NCBI GenBank assembly: GCA_038329645.1
Contig: JBBQNG010000001.1
Span: 1-64,000 of the forward strand
Direction of reading: 5' to 3'
From: SZAS-79 sp038329645
Lineage (GTDB): Bacteria > Pseudomonadota > Gammaproteobacteria > Burkholderiales > SG8-39
DNA: 64,000 nt
A program made the translations under genes and the position numbers. Each line of letters starts with the position of its first letter. Within the stretch, counting starts at the first letter, position 1. This document shows positions 1-10,241 of this stretch, one piece after another. The notes under the pieces are model-generated. The model was not told the DNA's origin. It ran no database searches and saw only the letters and a list, made by a program, of their open reading frames with translations.

Positions 1-411
1 GGCGAAGCCACCGCCGAGATGATCAAGAAGACCATCGGCTCGGCGTTCCCGGGCAGCGAAGTGCGCGAGATGGAAGTCAAGGGACGCAACCTCGCCGAGG
101 GCATCCCGCGCAGCTTCACGATCAGCTCCAACGAAATTCTCGAAGCGCTTACCGAGCCGCTGAACCAGATCGTCTCGGCCGTCAAGTCGGCGCTCGAGCA
201 GACGCCGCCCGAGCTGGGCGCCGACATTGCCGAAAAAGGCATGGTCCTCACCGGCGGCGGCGCGCTGCTGCGCGACCTCGACCGCCTGCTCATGGAAGAG
301 ACCGGCCTGCCGGTGATCGTCGCCGAGGACCCACTCACGTGCGTGGTGCGCGGATCGGGCAAGGCCCTCGAGAAGATGGAGCACTTCGGCCCGATCTTCA
401 CGACTGACTGA
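1..411 (+). CDS. mreB: Rod shape-determining protein MreB, C-terminal part
   Basis: Bacterial actin homologue that organises the elongation machinery under the cytoplasmic membrane. The frame is open from base 1, so the 5' end lies outside the window and 136 residues plus the stop remain. The fragment holds the characteristic MreB end: RNLAEGIPRSFTI, the nucleotide-binding GMVLTGGGALLRDLD loop, and the LMEETGLPVIVAEDPLTCV segment. The stop at 409-411 lies 11 bases before mreC, as expected for an mreBCD-mrdA-rodA operon. Identification is secure; only the N-terminal actin subdomain is missing because of the window edge. Confidence 0.97.
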   Translation, partial: GEATAEMIKKTIGSAFPGSEVREMEVKGRNLAEGIPRSFTISSNEILEALTEPLNQIVSAVKSALEQTPPELGADIAEKGMVLTGGGALLRDLDRLLMEETGLPVIVAEDPLTCVVRGSGKALEKMEHFGPIFTTD

Positions 412-422
412 GTGAAGGGGGG

Positions 423-1349
423 ATGGAGCATTCTCCCCCTGCGTTCTTCAAGCGCGGTCCCGCGCCGTTCGTCCGCCTCGTGTTTTTCGCCTCCCTCTCG
501 ATCGCGCTGCTCGTCCTCGATGCGCGCTTCAAGTACGCCGAAACGCTGAGGGGCTTCATCGCGCTGGCGGCCTATCCGATGCAGCAGATCGCAACCGCGC
601 CGGGCCAGTTCGCGGCGCGCATCTCCGGCTTCTTCGCCAGCCAGGCGAGCCTGCAGCGCGAGAACACCGAGCTGCGGGCCAAGGTGGTCGGCAGCGCGCA
701 GGCCGCGCAGCGCTACGAAGCGACTGCGGCCGAACTCGCGCAGCTGCGCCGCGTGATCGGCGCCCAGGAGCGCTCGGAGTACAAGTCCACGCCGGTTGAG
801 GTCCTGTATTCGGGGCGCGACCCGTTCTCGCGCAAGCTCCTCGTCGACAAAGGCTCCGCCGACGGCATCGTCGCCGGCCAGGCGGTCATCGACGAAGCGG
901 GGGTCGTGGGCCAGGTGACCCGCGTCCATTCGCGCGTGGCCGAAGTCACCCTGCTGACCGACAAGGACCAGGCGATTCCGGTACAGGTGGTGCGCAACGG
1001 CCTGCGGGCCGTGGCGTTCGGCTCGGGCTCGCCCGGGGCGCTCGAGCTGCGCTTCATGGCCGCCAACGCCGAGATCCAGAACGGCGACAAGCTGGTCACC
1101 TCCGGCATCGACGGCACCTATCCGCCGGGCCTGCCGGTGGCCACCGTCGTGCGCATCGAGCGCGATGCAGTTGCAGCGTTTGCGCGCATCATCTGCCAGC
1201 CCGCCGGCGGGGACGAAAAGAACCGTTACCTGCTGGCGCTGTCAACAGAGACCAAGCTGCCGGCCTATCCCGTGGACGCCGTGCAGCCGGAACCCAAGGC
1301 GAAGGGCGTCAAGGGAAACCGCCGCAAAGTCCCGCCGAACCCCGGATGA
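423..1349 (+). CDS. mreC: Rod shape-determining protein MreC
   Basis: Periplasmic scaffold of the elongasome that links MreB and MreD to PBP2 and RodA. The 308-residue product has a short cytoplasmic N-terminus, one membrane anchor at about residues 16-35, a coiled-coil stretch at about 72-115 (QRENTELRAKV), and then the paired beta-barrel MreC core, with KLLVDKGSADGIVAGQAV and later GDKLVTSGIDGTYPPGLPV. The tail is lysine- and arginine-rich. Length is normal for the family. It sits 11 bases after mreB and 38 bases before mreD on the same strand, so cotranscription is expected. Confidence 0.96.
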   Translation: MEHSPPAFFKRGPAPFVRLVFFASLSIALLVLDARFKYAETLRGFIALAAYPMQQIATAPGQFAARISGFFASQASLQRENTELRAKVVGSAQAAQRYEATAAELAQLRRVIGAQERSEYKSTPVEVLYSGRDPFSRKLLVDKGSADGIVAGQAVIDEAGVVGQVTRVHSRVAEVTLLTDKDQAIPVQVVRNGLRAVAFGSGSPGALELRFMAANAEIQNGDKLVTSGIDGTYPPGLPVATVVRIERDAVAAFARIICQPAGGDEKNRYLLALSTETKLPAYPVDAVQPEPKAKGVKGNRRKVPPNPG

Positions 1350-1387
1350 GCCCGAAATGCGCGCCAAACTCGACGGAAACGACGTGA

Positions 1388-1906
1388 ATGTTCGCTGAGC
1401 GTCCCCAGTACATCCTGCTGCCGGTGCGCATCGGCACGATCTTCCTGTCGTTCGTCGCGGCGATGCTGCTCGATTTCCTGCCCTGGAAGAACATGGCGTT
1501 GATACCCGATTTCGTCGGGCTCATCCTCGCCTTCTGGTGCATACGGCAGCCGCGGCTGGTGGGCCTCGGCGTCGGCTGGCTGGCCGGCCTGGTAATGGAC
1601 GCGGGCAACGGCGTGCTGCTCGGCCAGCATGCGCTGGCCTATTCGCTGCTGGCCTTTGCCGCGATCAGCCTCTCGCGGCGCATCCTGTGGTTTCCGTGGC
1701 TGCTGCAGGCGATGCACGTGGCCCTATTGCTGGTCGGCGCCAAGGCGGTGGAGGTCCTCGTGCGCCTCGCGGCCGGGGCCCAGTTTCCCGGATGGACGCT
1801 GCTCGTCGGCCCGCTGATCGGCGCGGCGCTGTGGCCGGTGGTGAGCTTCATCCTCCTCGCGCCGCAGCGTCGCGCGGTCGAGATCGACGAGACGCGGCCC
1901 ATCTAG
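1388..1906 (+). CDS. mreD: Rod shape-determining protein MreD
   Basis: Small inner-membrane component of the elongasome. The 172-residue protein is almost entirely hydrophobic, with about five predicted transmembrane helices and the family feature of a conserved aromatic/Pro N-terminus (RPQYILLPVRIG), followed by FLPWKNMALIPDF and a glycine-rich GWLAGLVMDAGNGVLLGQHAL segment. The ATG at 1388 is used here; a GTG four bases upstream is in another frame. The stop is followed after one base by the mrdA start, which indicates translational coupling. The call rests on both composition and position between mreC and mrdA. Confidence 0.93.
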   Translation: MFAERPQYILLPVRIGTIFLSFVAAMLLDFLPWKNMALIPDFVGLILAFWCIRQPRLVGLGVGWLAGLVMDAGNGVLLGQHALAYSLLAFAAISLSRRILWFPWLLQAMHVALLLVGAKAVEVLVRLAAGAQFPGWTLLVGPLIGAALWPVVSFILLAPQRRAVEIDETRPI

Positions 1907-1907
1907 C

Positions 1908-3818
1908 ATGAGGTTGACGGAGCTCAAGAACCACGAACGCGAGCTGTACTACTTCCAGCTCCGGATCGGCGCTGCGGGCATCGCGGTGCTGATCGCTTTC
2001 GGCGTGCTGCTCGCGCGCTTCGTCTACCTCCAGGTGATCCAGCGCGACTACTACCACACCAAGGCCGAGGACAACCGCATCTCCATCGTGCCGATCCCGC
2101 CCAACCGCGGGCTCATCCTCGACCGCAACGGCGTGGTGCTGGCGCGAAACTACTCCGCCTACACGCTCGAGATCATGCCGGCCAAGGTCGCCAACCTGGA
2201 GAACACCATCAGCGGCCTGGCCGAAGTGGTCGAGATCCAGGCGCGCGACCGCAGCCGCTTCAAGAAGCTGCTGGCCGAAACACGCAACGCCGAGAGCCTG
2301 CCGATCCGCACCCGCCTCACCGACGAGGAGGTGGCCAGGTTCGCGGCCAACCGCTATCGCTTTCCCGGGGTCGAAATCAAGGCGCGCCTGTTCCGCCAGT
2401 ACCCATTCGAGGCGGTCGCCTCGCACGTGATCGGCTACATCGGCAGGATCAACGACAAGGATCAGGAGCGCCTCGAGGAGCAGGGCGTCGAGGCCAACTA
2501 CCGCGGCACCGATTTCATCGGCAAGTCCGGGCTCGAAGGCAGCTACCAGAACGAGCTGCACGGCACCACCGGCATCGAGCAGGTCGAGATCGACGCCGGG
2601 GGCCGCGGCATCCGCACGCTGTCGCGTACGCCGGCCCTGGCCGGCAACGACATCACGCTGGCGCTCGACATCAAGCTGCAGCAGATCGCCGAAACCGCGT
2701 TCGGCGAGCGCCGCGGCGCCCTCGTCGCGCTCGACCCGACCACGGGCGGGGTGCTCGCGTTCGTGTCCAAGCCCGGCTTCGACCCGAACCTTTTCGTCGA
2801 GGGCATCGACCCGCAAAGCTGGGCCGAGCTGAACAATTCGCCGGACCGGCCGCTGACCAACCGCGCGATCAACGGCCAATACCCGCCCGGATCCACGTTC
2901 AAGCCCTACCTCGCGCTCGCCGCGCTCGAGATTGGCAAGCGCAGGCCCGGCCAGACGATTTTCGACCCGGGTTACTTCGATTTCGGCGGGCGGCGCTTCC
3001 GTGACGACAAGGTCGGCGGCCACGGCACCGTCGACATGTACCGGTCGATCGTCGAGTCGTGCGATACGTACTACTACATCCTGTCCAACGACATGGGAAT
3101 CGACGCCATCGCCCGCTCGCTCGTGCCGTTCGGATTCGGCAGCCGCACCGGGATAGACCTGGAGGGCGAATCGACCGGCATCCTGCCGTCGCCCGAATGG
3201 AAGAGGAAGCGCTTCCGCAAGCCCGAGCAGCAGAAGTGGTACGCGGGAGAAACCATCTCGATCGGCATCGGCCAAGGGTACAACTCCTACACGCCGATGC
3301 AGCTTGCGCAGGCCATGGCCGTGATCGCCAACAACGGCTTGGTCCACAAGCCGCACCTTGTGAACTTCATCGACAACCAGCGCACCAACACGCGCCGCAC
3401 CATCGAGCCGGAGGTGTCCAGCCGTACCGCCTTCAAGCCGGAAAATATCGAGTTCATCAAGAAGGCCATGGCCGGCGTCAACACTTCCGGCACCGGCGCG
3501 GCGGCCTTCGCGAAGGCGCAATACACCAGTGGCGGCAAGACCGGCACCTCCCAGGTCATCGCGATCAAGGCGAACGAGAAATACAGCGAGAAGAACACGG
3601 CCGAGCGGCATCGCGACCATTCGCTCTTCATCGCCTTCGCGCCGCTGGACAACCCGAAGATCGCGCTCGCAGTGATCGTCGAGAACGGCGGGTTCGGCGC
3701 GCGCGCTGCCGCGCCCATCGCGCGCGCCGTGCTCGATTACTACCTGCTGGGCAAGGCGCCTGAAACAGCCAAGCCGGTGCCGGAGAACGAAGCCGTGAAA
3801 GAGGGAGAGAGCGACTGA
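1908..3818 (+). CDS. mrdA: Penicillin-binding protein 2, elongation-specific transpeptidase
   Basis: Class B PBP that crosslinks peptidoglycan during lateral wall growth, working with the glycosyltransferase RodA. The 636-residue protein has a cytoplasmic N-terminus, one membrane anchor at about residues 19-43, a pedestal/dimerisation domain (RGLILDRNGVVLA, about 67-80), and a C-terminal transpeptidase domain. Active-site motifs are visible: SxxK as GSTFK with catalytic Ser329, SxN as SCD, and KTG as GGKTGTSQ. It follows mreD by one base and overlaps rodA by one base (TGATG), so the operon order mreBCD-mrdA-rodA is intact. Confidence 0.97.
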   Translation: MRLTELKNHERELYYFQLRIGAAGIAVLIAFGVLLARFVYLQVIQRDYYHTKAEDNRISIVPIPPNRGLILDRNGVVLARNYSAYTLEIMPAKVANLENTISGLAEVVEIQARDRSRFKKLLAETRNAESLPIRTRLTDEEVARFAANRYRFPGVEIKARLFRQYPFEAVASHVIGYIGRINDKDQERLEEQGVEANYRGTDFIGKSGLEGSYQNELHGTTGIEQVEIDAGGRGIRTLSRTPALAGNDITLALDIKLQQIAETAFGERRGALVALDPTTGGVLAFVSKPGFDPNLFVEGIDPQSWAELNNSPDRPLTNRAINGQYPPGSTFKPYLALAALEIGKRRPGQTIFDPGYFDFGGRRFRDDKVGGHGTVDMYRSIVESCDTYYYILSNDMGIDAIARSLVPFGFGSRTGIDLEGESTGILPSPEWKRKRFRKPEQQKWYAGETISIGIGQGYNSYTPMQLAQAMAVIANNGLVHKPHLVNFIDNQRTNTRRTIEPEVSSRTAFKPENIEFIKKAMAGVNTSGTGAAAFAKAQYTSGGKTGTSQVIAIKANEKYSEKNTAERHRDHSLFIAFAPLDNPKIALAVIVENGGFGARAAAPIARAVLDYYLLGKAPETAKPVPENEAVKEGESD

Positions 3819-4936
3819 TGGCGCTCGACGAAGCCCACCTTTCCATGCGGCGCCTCGCCAGCCGGTTTACCGACAGCATCGATGGCCCGTTGTTCACCGT
3901 GGCGCTGATCATCGTCAGCATCGGCGTCGCGACGCTCTACAGCGCGAGCTACGAATACCCAGCGCGGGTCACTTCGCAGCTGGGGAACCTCGCGATCGCG
4001 TTCGCCGCGATGTGGCTGCTCGCCCAGGTTTCGCCGCAGACCCTGATGCGCTTTGCGGTGCCGATCTATTTCGCCGGCGTGCTGCTCCTGATAGCGGTGG
4101 CGCTGTTCGGCGACGTCGCTAACGGCGCACGCCGCTGGCTGCACGTCGGCGTGACGCGCTTCCAGCCTTCCGAGATGATGAAGATCGCCATGCCGCTCAT
4201 GCTGGCGTGGTACTTCCATCGCCACGAAGCGACATTGCGCGCGTTCGATTTCGTCGTGGCCGGCGTGCTGCTCGCCATCCCCGTGGCGCTGATTGCGCGG
4301 CAGCCCGACCTGGGCACGGCCGTGCTCGTGCTCGCCGCCGGCTGCTACGTGATCTTTTTCGCCGGCCTGTCGTGGAAGGTGATCGCGGGGATCATAGTGC
4401 TGGGCCTGGCCGCGCTATTCCCGCTCTGGGGGATGCTGCACGATTACCAGAGGCGGCGCATCCTCACCCTGCTCGACCCGACCACCGACCCGCTGGGCGC
4501 GGGCTATCACATCATCCAGTCGACCATCGCGGTCGGGTCGGGGGGCCTGGTCGGCAAGGGCTGGCTGCAGGGCACCCAGACTCACCTCGAATTCATTCCC
4601 GAGCGGCATACCGATTTCATTTTCGCGGTGTTCTCCGAGGAGTTCGGGCTCGCCGGCAACTGCGTGCTGCTGGTGCTGTACCTGATGCTCATCACGCGCG
4701 GGCTGATGATCGCGGCGAATGCGCCGACGTTCTTCAGCCGGCTGCTCGCGGGCGCGGTCACGCTCATCTTCTTCACCTACGCGTTCGTGAACATGGGGAT
4801 GGTGTCGGGCATCCTGCCTGTGGTGGGTGTGCCGCTCCCCTTCGTGTCCTACGGGGGCACGGCGCTGGCAACGCTTTTTGTAGGCGTCGGCATCCTCATG
4901 AGCATCCACCGCCACCGCAAGCTGGTCCAGACCTGA
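3818..4936 (+). CDS. rodA: Peptidoglycan glycosyltransferase RodA
   Basis: SEDS-family polytopic membrane enzyme that polymerises lipid II into glycan strands for cell elongation. The 372-residue product is strongly hydrophobic with about ten membrane spans. SEDS signatures are visible: ARRWLHVG, FQPSEMMKIAMPLMLAWY, RQPDLGTAVLV, the extracytoplasmic GWLQGTQTHLEFIPERHTDF, and the C-terminal GVPLPFVSYGGTALATLF. The ATG overlaps the mrdA stop by one base. This is the last gene of the operon; the following ~190 bases are AT-rich and non-coding. Confidence 0.97.
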   Translation: MALDEAHLSMRRLASRFTDSIDGPLFTVALIIVSIGVATLYSASYEYPARVTSQLGNLAIAFAAMWLLAQVSPQTLMRFAVPIYFAGVLLLIAVALFGDVANGARRWLHVGVTRFQPSEMMKIAMPLMLAWYFHRHEATLRAFDFVVAGVLLAIPVALIARQPDLGTAVLVLAAGCYVIFFAGLSWKVIAGIIVLGLAALFPLWGMLHDYQRRRILTLLDPTTDPLGAGYHIIQSTIAVGSGGLVGKGWLQGTQTHLEFIPERHTDFIFAVFSEEFGLAGNCVLLVLYLMLITRGLMIAANAPTFFSRLLAGAVTLIFFTYAFVNMGMVSGILPVVGVPLPFVSYGGTALATLFVGVGILMSIHRHRKLVQT

Positions 4937-4979
4937 ACGGCAGGCGATGCCCGCTGGTGCGCCGCGCAAATCAGCTGAA

Positions 4980-5006
4980 AGCATTTACCGCCAGCTGAAA
5001 AATGCT
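4980..5006. promoter_or_regulatory. Inverted repeat in the rodA-aceA intergenic region
   Basis: Perfect 7-bp arms AGCATTT (4980-4986) and AAATGCT (5000-5006) separated by 13 bases, lying 44 bases after the rodA stop. The motif CAGCTGAAA occurs twice here (4972 and 4992). The region from 5005 to 5075 is markedly AT-rich compared with its surroundings and is the likely promoter zone of aceA, but I could not place convincing -35 and -10 boxes. The repeat could be an operator for aceA or a weak terminator for rodA; no T-run follows it. Confidence 0.3.
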
Positions 5007-5130
5007 CCATTTCTAACACTTTAAGCTATTGATTTTTATGTAGTATGTATCTTTCCACATTTTGTTGCGGTGCATGAGTTGCGAACGGTATCGTGGCTCA
5101 TCAGTTCACCCACAAAAGGAAGGAAGCAAG

Positions 5131-6444
<1,314 letters not shown>

Positions 6445-6470
6445 CGCAACCGGGTTTGGAGGAGGAGACC

Positions 6471-6505
6471 AGCCGCCGCGCCACAGAGCGCGGCGGCTTG
6501 TTCTT
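6471..6505 (+). terminator. Rho-independent terminator of aceA
   Basis: A perfect 11-bp stem, 6471-6481 against 6488-6498, with a 6-base loop (CACAGA) followed by the T-rich tail TGTTCTT. It starts 27 bases after the aceA stop. Its end overlaps the stop codon of the convergent flavoprotein gene by two bases. On the minus strand no T-run follows the stem, so it acts mainly for aceA. Confidence 0.85.
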
Positions 6506-7712
6506 ACCTCCAGCGCTGCATCGAGTAGCCGCCCAGCATCGGCCGCTGCATCATCTCGCGGAAAATCTGGCGGCCCCAGTTGAATTCCTTGTACAGCACC
6601 ACGAACCGCCACATGTCGCGCAGCACCCTGGCGCGGTCGCGCCAGCCCAGCGCCATGAGCGCCGCGGGGAAATCGGCCTCGTGCGGCTTGTCGAAAGCGA
6701 TCTTGAGCGGGTTCCACTGGTCCGTCGTGCGGCGCACCTCGGAGGCGATCATCCGGCGGTAAGTCTCCTGCATCGGCCGGTTGGTCAGGCGCGCTTCCAC
6801 GATGGCTTCGCCGCTGATCGCGCCCGAATGCAGCGCGCAGCTCATGCCTTCGCCGATCATGTTGAGGAATCCGGCCGCCTGCCCGGTGATCAGCACGTTG
6901 CCCTTGCCGAACACGTAGCGGTTGATGAGCGAGGGCCCGAAATTCTCCGCACATCCCTCGTCGTCCGTGTGGGCGTGCAGGTGCACGCCGTGCTTCTCCG
7001 AAAGGTAGTTGACGACATTTGCGTGCTTCGCGGCGAAATTGTCGCCGCGCTTGAAACCGACCCCGACGATCTGCCGGCCGTCCCGGGCATGGCTCCACGT
7101 GTAATGGCCGAGGCCCGGGTGAAACCAGAAATGGAAGTACGCCTCGTCGAGCGGGCATTCGATGATGTCGTGGAACTTCTGCCCGACGAAAAACCAGGGG
7201 ATCTGCTTGGGGTAGTCCGGGTAGATCGAGCGGATCACCAGCGAGCTGGGGCCGTCGGCGCCGATGACCTGGCGGGCGCGGTACTCGACCGGTTCGCCTT
7301 TCTTGCGCGCATGCACCAGCACGTGGTCGCCGTTGTCCTCCAGCCCCGCGAACGAGGTCTGGTCGTGGATTTCCGCACCGCTGCGCTTGATCGCCCAGTA
7401 ATCGGAATACTTGCGGTGCAGGTGCGGCGTGGTGCCGCCGAAAAAATCCATCGATAGCGACACCATCGACGGGAAGTGGAAGGTCACGCCCCTGCAGGAG
7501 GTCGGCTCGTGCAGCGCCTCGCGCGGCAGCGGGCCGAAATTCTCGAGCAGGAAACGGTGCCCGCGCGGCGACAGGATGCCGCTGCAGATCTTGTGGCGCG
7601 GCAGTTCCTTCCTCTCCAGGACAATCGTTTCCAGCCCGGCATCGACGAGCCGCTTGGCGGCTGCGGCGGCCGACAGGCTCGCGCCGACGATGATTACATC
7701 AACGGACCGCAT
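6504..7712 (-). CDS. FAD-dependent oxidoreductase, geranylgeranyl-reductase-like
   Basis: A 402-residue flavoprotein of the PHBH/geranylgeranyl reductase superfamily, whose members saturate polyprenyl chains or hydroxylate aromatics. An N-terminal Rossmann motif is at residues 7-16 (IIVGASLSAA, a relaxed GxGxxG), followed by an acidic strand end (VLERKELPRH), a KICSGILSPRG segment matching the substrate-site Cys region of prenyl reductases (Cys43), a central IGADGPSSLVIRS, and a second FAD motif LITGQAAGFLNMIGEG where the usual GD is GQ. It is the last gene of a minus-strand run, 24 bases after the 4Fe-4S protein gene and in line with an FAD-linked oxidase gene. Substrate unknown; the family call is firm, the specific function is not. 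Confidence 0.75.
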   Translation of the reverse strand: MRSVDVIIVGASLSAAAAAKRLVDAGLETIVLERKELPRHKICSGILSPRGHRFLLENFGPLPREALHEPTSCRGVTFHFPSMVSLSMDFFGGTTPHLHRKYSDYWAIKRSGAEIHDQTSFAGLEDNGDHVLVHARKKGEPVEYRARQVIGADGPSSLVIRSIYPDYPKQIPWFFVGQKFHDIIECPLDEAYFHFWFHPGLGHYTWSHARDGRQIVGVGFKRGDNFAAKHANVVNYLSEKHGVHLHAHTDDEGCAENFGPSLINRYVFGKGNVLITGQAAGFLNMIGEGMSCALHSGAISGEAIVEARLTNRPMQETYRRMIASEVRRTTDQWNPLKIAFDKPHEADFPAALMALGWRDRARVLRDMWRFVVLYKEFNWGRQIFREMMQRPMLGGYSMQRWR

Positions 7713-7736
7713 GGATGCTCGCTCTGTGCATAGCCG

Positions 7737-8651
7737 TCAATGATCCGCCAATTCCGCCACGTGCACTACAGGGTGGGTGCCGTGCCGTTCAAACGCCGCT
7801 GCGTCCTCCAGGCTCTCCACCACGATGCGTTCGACGCCGAGGCCTTTCAGGATCCAGCCGGCCTGGCCCATCGCGGGAATAGCGATGCGCTGCAGGTCCA
7901 GGTTGAGGCTGCAGCCGGACTCCGCGCGGAGGCGGTCGTAGTGCTTCACCAGGCGCTCGTAGTCGCGGTGATAGGAGCGCGGCTCGATCACATACAGGTC
8001 GGTCTTGCGCAGTCCTTTGCGAACTGAATCGAGGCTGCTGAGGGCTTCGCCCAGGCCGGTCACCTGCGCCCTGGGCAGCCAGGCCCGCAGGTGCCTTTTC
8101 CAGAACCCGTCTTCCACCACGATAGTGCGAGCCGCCTTCAGGCCGGCGACGAATTGCGCGCGCCGCGCGGCGGAAACCGGGATCCCCGCCTGCAGCGCCT
8201 GGATGATGTCTTCGCCCGGGTCCTCGCAGGTCGCGGCGCCGAGCAACGCTGCGATGCGTGCGAGCGTTTCGCCATTCTTCCTGAGGGCCGGCGCAGGAAT
8301 GAACACGACGGGCGAGGCCTGGCGCGGGCGTCCGGACGCCGGCAATTCTTCCGTTGCCGTTGCGCCGCCGAGCTGTGCGCGCAGCCCGAGCGTCATGCCG
8401 ACCAGGTCGATCTCCTCGGGGCATACCGGCTCGCAGGCGCCGCACAAAGTGCACGACTGCAATGAGGCGGCAATATCGGCCGCGGTGGCGCCATGCTGGA
8501 GGGCCCTGGCGCGGCCTTCGGGCGTCATGCGCGGATCGTGCGTCTGCCGCCACACCGGGCACACGAGCAGGCACAGGCTGCAGCCGCTGCATGCGGCGTG
8601 GTCGCTGCGCGCGGCTGCGCCCCGGGTCGCCTCCTTTGCCGAGCCGAACAT
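7737..8651 (-). CDS. Double 4Fe-4S cluster protein, GlcF/HdrC-like electron carrier
   Basis: A 304-residue protein with two ferredoxin-type cluster motifs near the N-terminus: CSGCSLCLLVC (Cys21, 24, 27, 31) and CTLCGACEPVC (Cys67, 70, 73, 77), each followed by Pro. The remaining ~220 residues have no CCG repeats, so it is not a full GlcF or HdrD. Its ATG overlaps the stop of the upstream FAD-linked oxidase gene by one base (TGATG), implying a two-subunit enzyme in which this protein takes electrons from the flavin subunit. The frame stays open upstream of 8651, but that part is antisense-like and inside the neighbour. Partner and acceptor unknown. Confidence 0.75.
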   Translation of the reverse strand: MFGSAKEATRGAAARSDHAACSGCSLCLLVCPVWRQTHDPRMTPEGRARALQHGATAADIAASLQSCTLCGACEPVCPEEIDLVGMTLGLRAQLGGATATEELPASGRPRQASPVVFIPAPALRKNGETLARIAALLGAATCEDPGEDIIQALQAGIPVSAARRAQFVAGLKAARTIVVEDGFWKRHLRAWLPRAQVTGLGEALSSLDSVRKGLRKTDLYVIEPRSYHRDYERLVKHYDRLRAESGCSLNLDLQRIAIPAMGQAGWILKGLGVERIVVESLEDAAAFERHGTHPVVHVAELADH

Positions 8652-10228
8652 CAGAAGATCACGTCGCGGTTGAGGATCATCGCGGGATCGGCCTTGCGCT
8701 TCATCGCAAGGTGCCTGTCCACCAGCGCATCGCCGAACACGCGGCGGATGTAGCCTTTCATCATGCCGCCGAAGCGGTAGTAGCTCGCGCCGATATCCAC
8801 GCCGATGTCGTAAATCGCGTTCTTGAACGACTGCAGGTGGTCGCGGCTGTAGGTCCTGCCGTTGGTCATCGGCTCGAATTCGCAGCCGTAAGCCCACCCT
8901 TGCGCATCCGGCGGGATGCAGGACATCTCGTAGTGTTCGCGATGCTCAGGCCGCAGCCGTATGCCGACGCAGTACAGCGTGTAGCGCGGAAAGTATTTGC
9001 GGCACACCGCGTTGCCGCGCTCCACCGCATCGGCGAATTTTTCCGCCGTCGTGGCGAGGTCGGGGATTACCATCTGCCGGCCGCCCCAGAATTTCCACAC
9101 CGCCCGCGAAAAGACCACGGTGCGGTCGAGCATCACGCCGTCGCGCATGTATTCGGGCCGTTGCAGCTCCGGGAACAGCTCGCGCTTCCTTTGCAGCAGG
9201 AACCAGGCTTCGCCGAGCTTCCACGGACGCAGCGCGTAGCGGGCTATTATGCGCAGGCCGAAGCCGAATTCGCCGTGGCCGCGCAGGCGCGCCTCAAACC
9301 GCGACCGGAACGCCGCCTCGCGCTCGGGCGAATCGAAAGCCACCAGCAGGTTCACTGCGCAATCGAGGATGGTGAGGATGCCCGAATAGTCGCTCGCGTC
9401 GTTGGCATCGAGCATCTGCAGGTCCTCGATCGCGGTGCGCAGCGACGAGTAGTAGTAGTAGTGCATGCGCAGCGGCGTGTAGGGTCGCACCCTGAGCGTG
9501 GCCTCGGTGATGACGCCGAACTGGCCATAGCCGAGGATCACCCGCTCGAAAAGTCCGGCATTGTCGATATCCGAGCATTCGACGATCTCGCCGGTCGGCG
9601 TGACCACCTGCAGGGCCAGCGCCTGGTCGGCGCTGCAGCCCAGGCGAGGCGAATTCACGTCGATGCCGCCCACCCCGAGCGTTCCGCCCACCGACGAGGT
9701 CAAGTTGAGGGGTGCGGAAAGATAGTCCAGATTTTCGCGGCGCAGCTCCTCGGCCAGGCTGTGCCAGTAGATGCCGGCCTGGGTGCGCACCGTGAGGCCT
9801 TCGCGATCGATCCTCATTACGCGGCTCATGCCGGTCATGTCGAGCAGCACGCCGCCGAAGGCCACCGACTCGCCTTCGGTCGTGAGCCCGCCGCCGCGCA
9901 CCGTCACGGGCACCCGATGCGTTTGCGCCAGTTTCAACAGGCCGGAGATCTGCTCTGCGCTGCGCGCCAGCACCACACCGTGAGGCAGGCCGTACGCGGT
10001 GCCGCCGGCATCGGTCGCGTAAGCGCCGCGCGCCGCCATCGACTCGGAAAGCTCGATGCCCGCCACGCGCACGTCAGCGGCGAATTCTGTCCAACCGTCG
10101 CCGCGCCAGCGTGCCGCGTTGGTCTGCTGGCGCTTGATGCCGTGCAGGGCGTCCGGCGCCACGGGGCAGGGACCGAGCGTGCCAGGCTCGACGGTATCGA
10201 GGCAGGTACGGGCCGCTACGGCTTGCAC
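8651..10228 (-). CDS. FAD-linked oxidase, VAO/GlcD-type
   Basis: A 525-residue flavoprotein of the vanillyl-alcohol-oxidase fold. The FAD-binding PP-loop is at about 105-125 (VPVTVRGGGLTTEGES), then SSVGGTLGVGGIDVNSPRLG and GYGQFGVITEATLRVRPY, which resemble the cytokinin-dehydrogenase branch. Where that branch has a covalently flavinylated His, this protein has Leu115 (GGGLT), so FAD is probably held non-covalently. The GTG start is supported by GGAGG four bases upstream. The gene follows yggT by 13 bases and overlaps the 4Fe-4S gene by one base. A dehydrogenase passing electrons to the Fe-S subunit is the simplest reading; substrate unknown. Confidence 0.78.
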   Translation of the reverse strand: MQAVAARTCLDTVEPGTLGPCPVAPDALHGIKRQQTNAARWRGDGWTEFAADVRVAGIELSESMAARGAYATDAGGTAYGLPHGVVLARSAEQISGLLKLAQTHRVPVTVRGGGLTTEGESVAFGGVLLDMTGMSRVMRIDREGLTVRTQAGIYWHSLAEELRRENLDYLSAPLNLTSSVGGTLGVGGIDVNSPRLGCSADQALALQVVTPTGEIVECSDIDNAGLFERVILGYGQFGVITEATLRVRPYTPLRMHYYYYSSLRTAIEDLQMLDANDASDYSGILTILDCAVNLLVAFDSPEREAAFRSRFEARLRGHGEFGFGLRIIARYALRPWKLGEAWFLLQRKRELFPELQRPEYMRDGVMLDRTVVFSRAVWKFWGGRQMVIPDLATTAEKFADAVERGNAVCRKYFPRYTLYCVGIRLRPEHREHYEMSCIPPDAQGWAYGCEFEPMTNGRTYSRDHLQSFKNAIYDIGVDIGASYYRFGGMMKGYIRRVFGDALVDRHLAMKRKADPAMILNRDVIF

Positions 10229-10241
10229 AGTGCCTCCGGGT

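Noticed and set aside
1848..3620. Open frame of 590 codons antisense to mrdA
   Set aside because: High GC keeps antisense frames open. The translation is a low-complexity Arg/Ala/Leu/Asp-rich chain and the sense strand encodes a complete PBP2 with all motifs.
8652..8897. Longer N-terminus for the double 4Fe-4S protein
   Set aside because: The extra residues are an out-of-frame reading of the FAD-linked oxidase end; the TGATG overlap gives a natural start at 8651.
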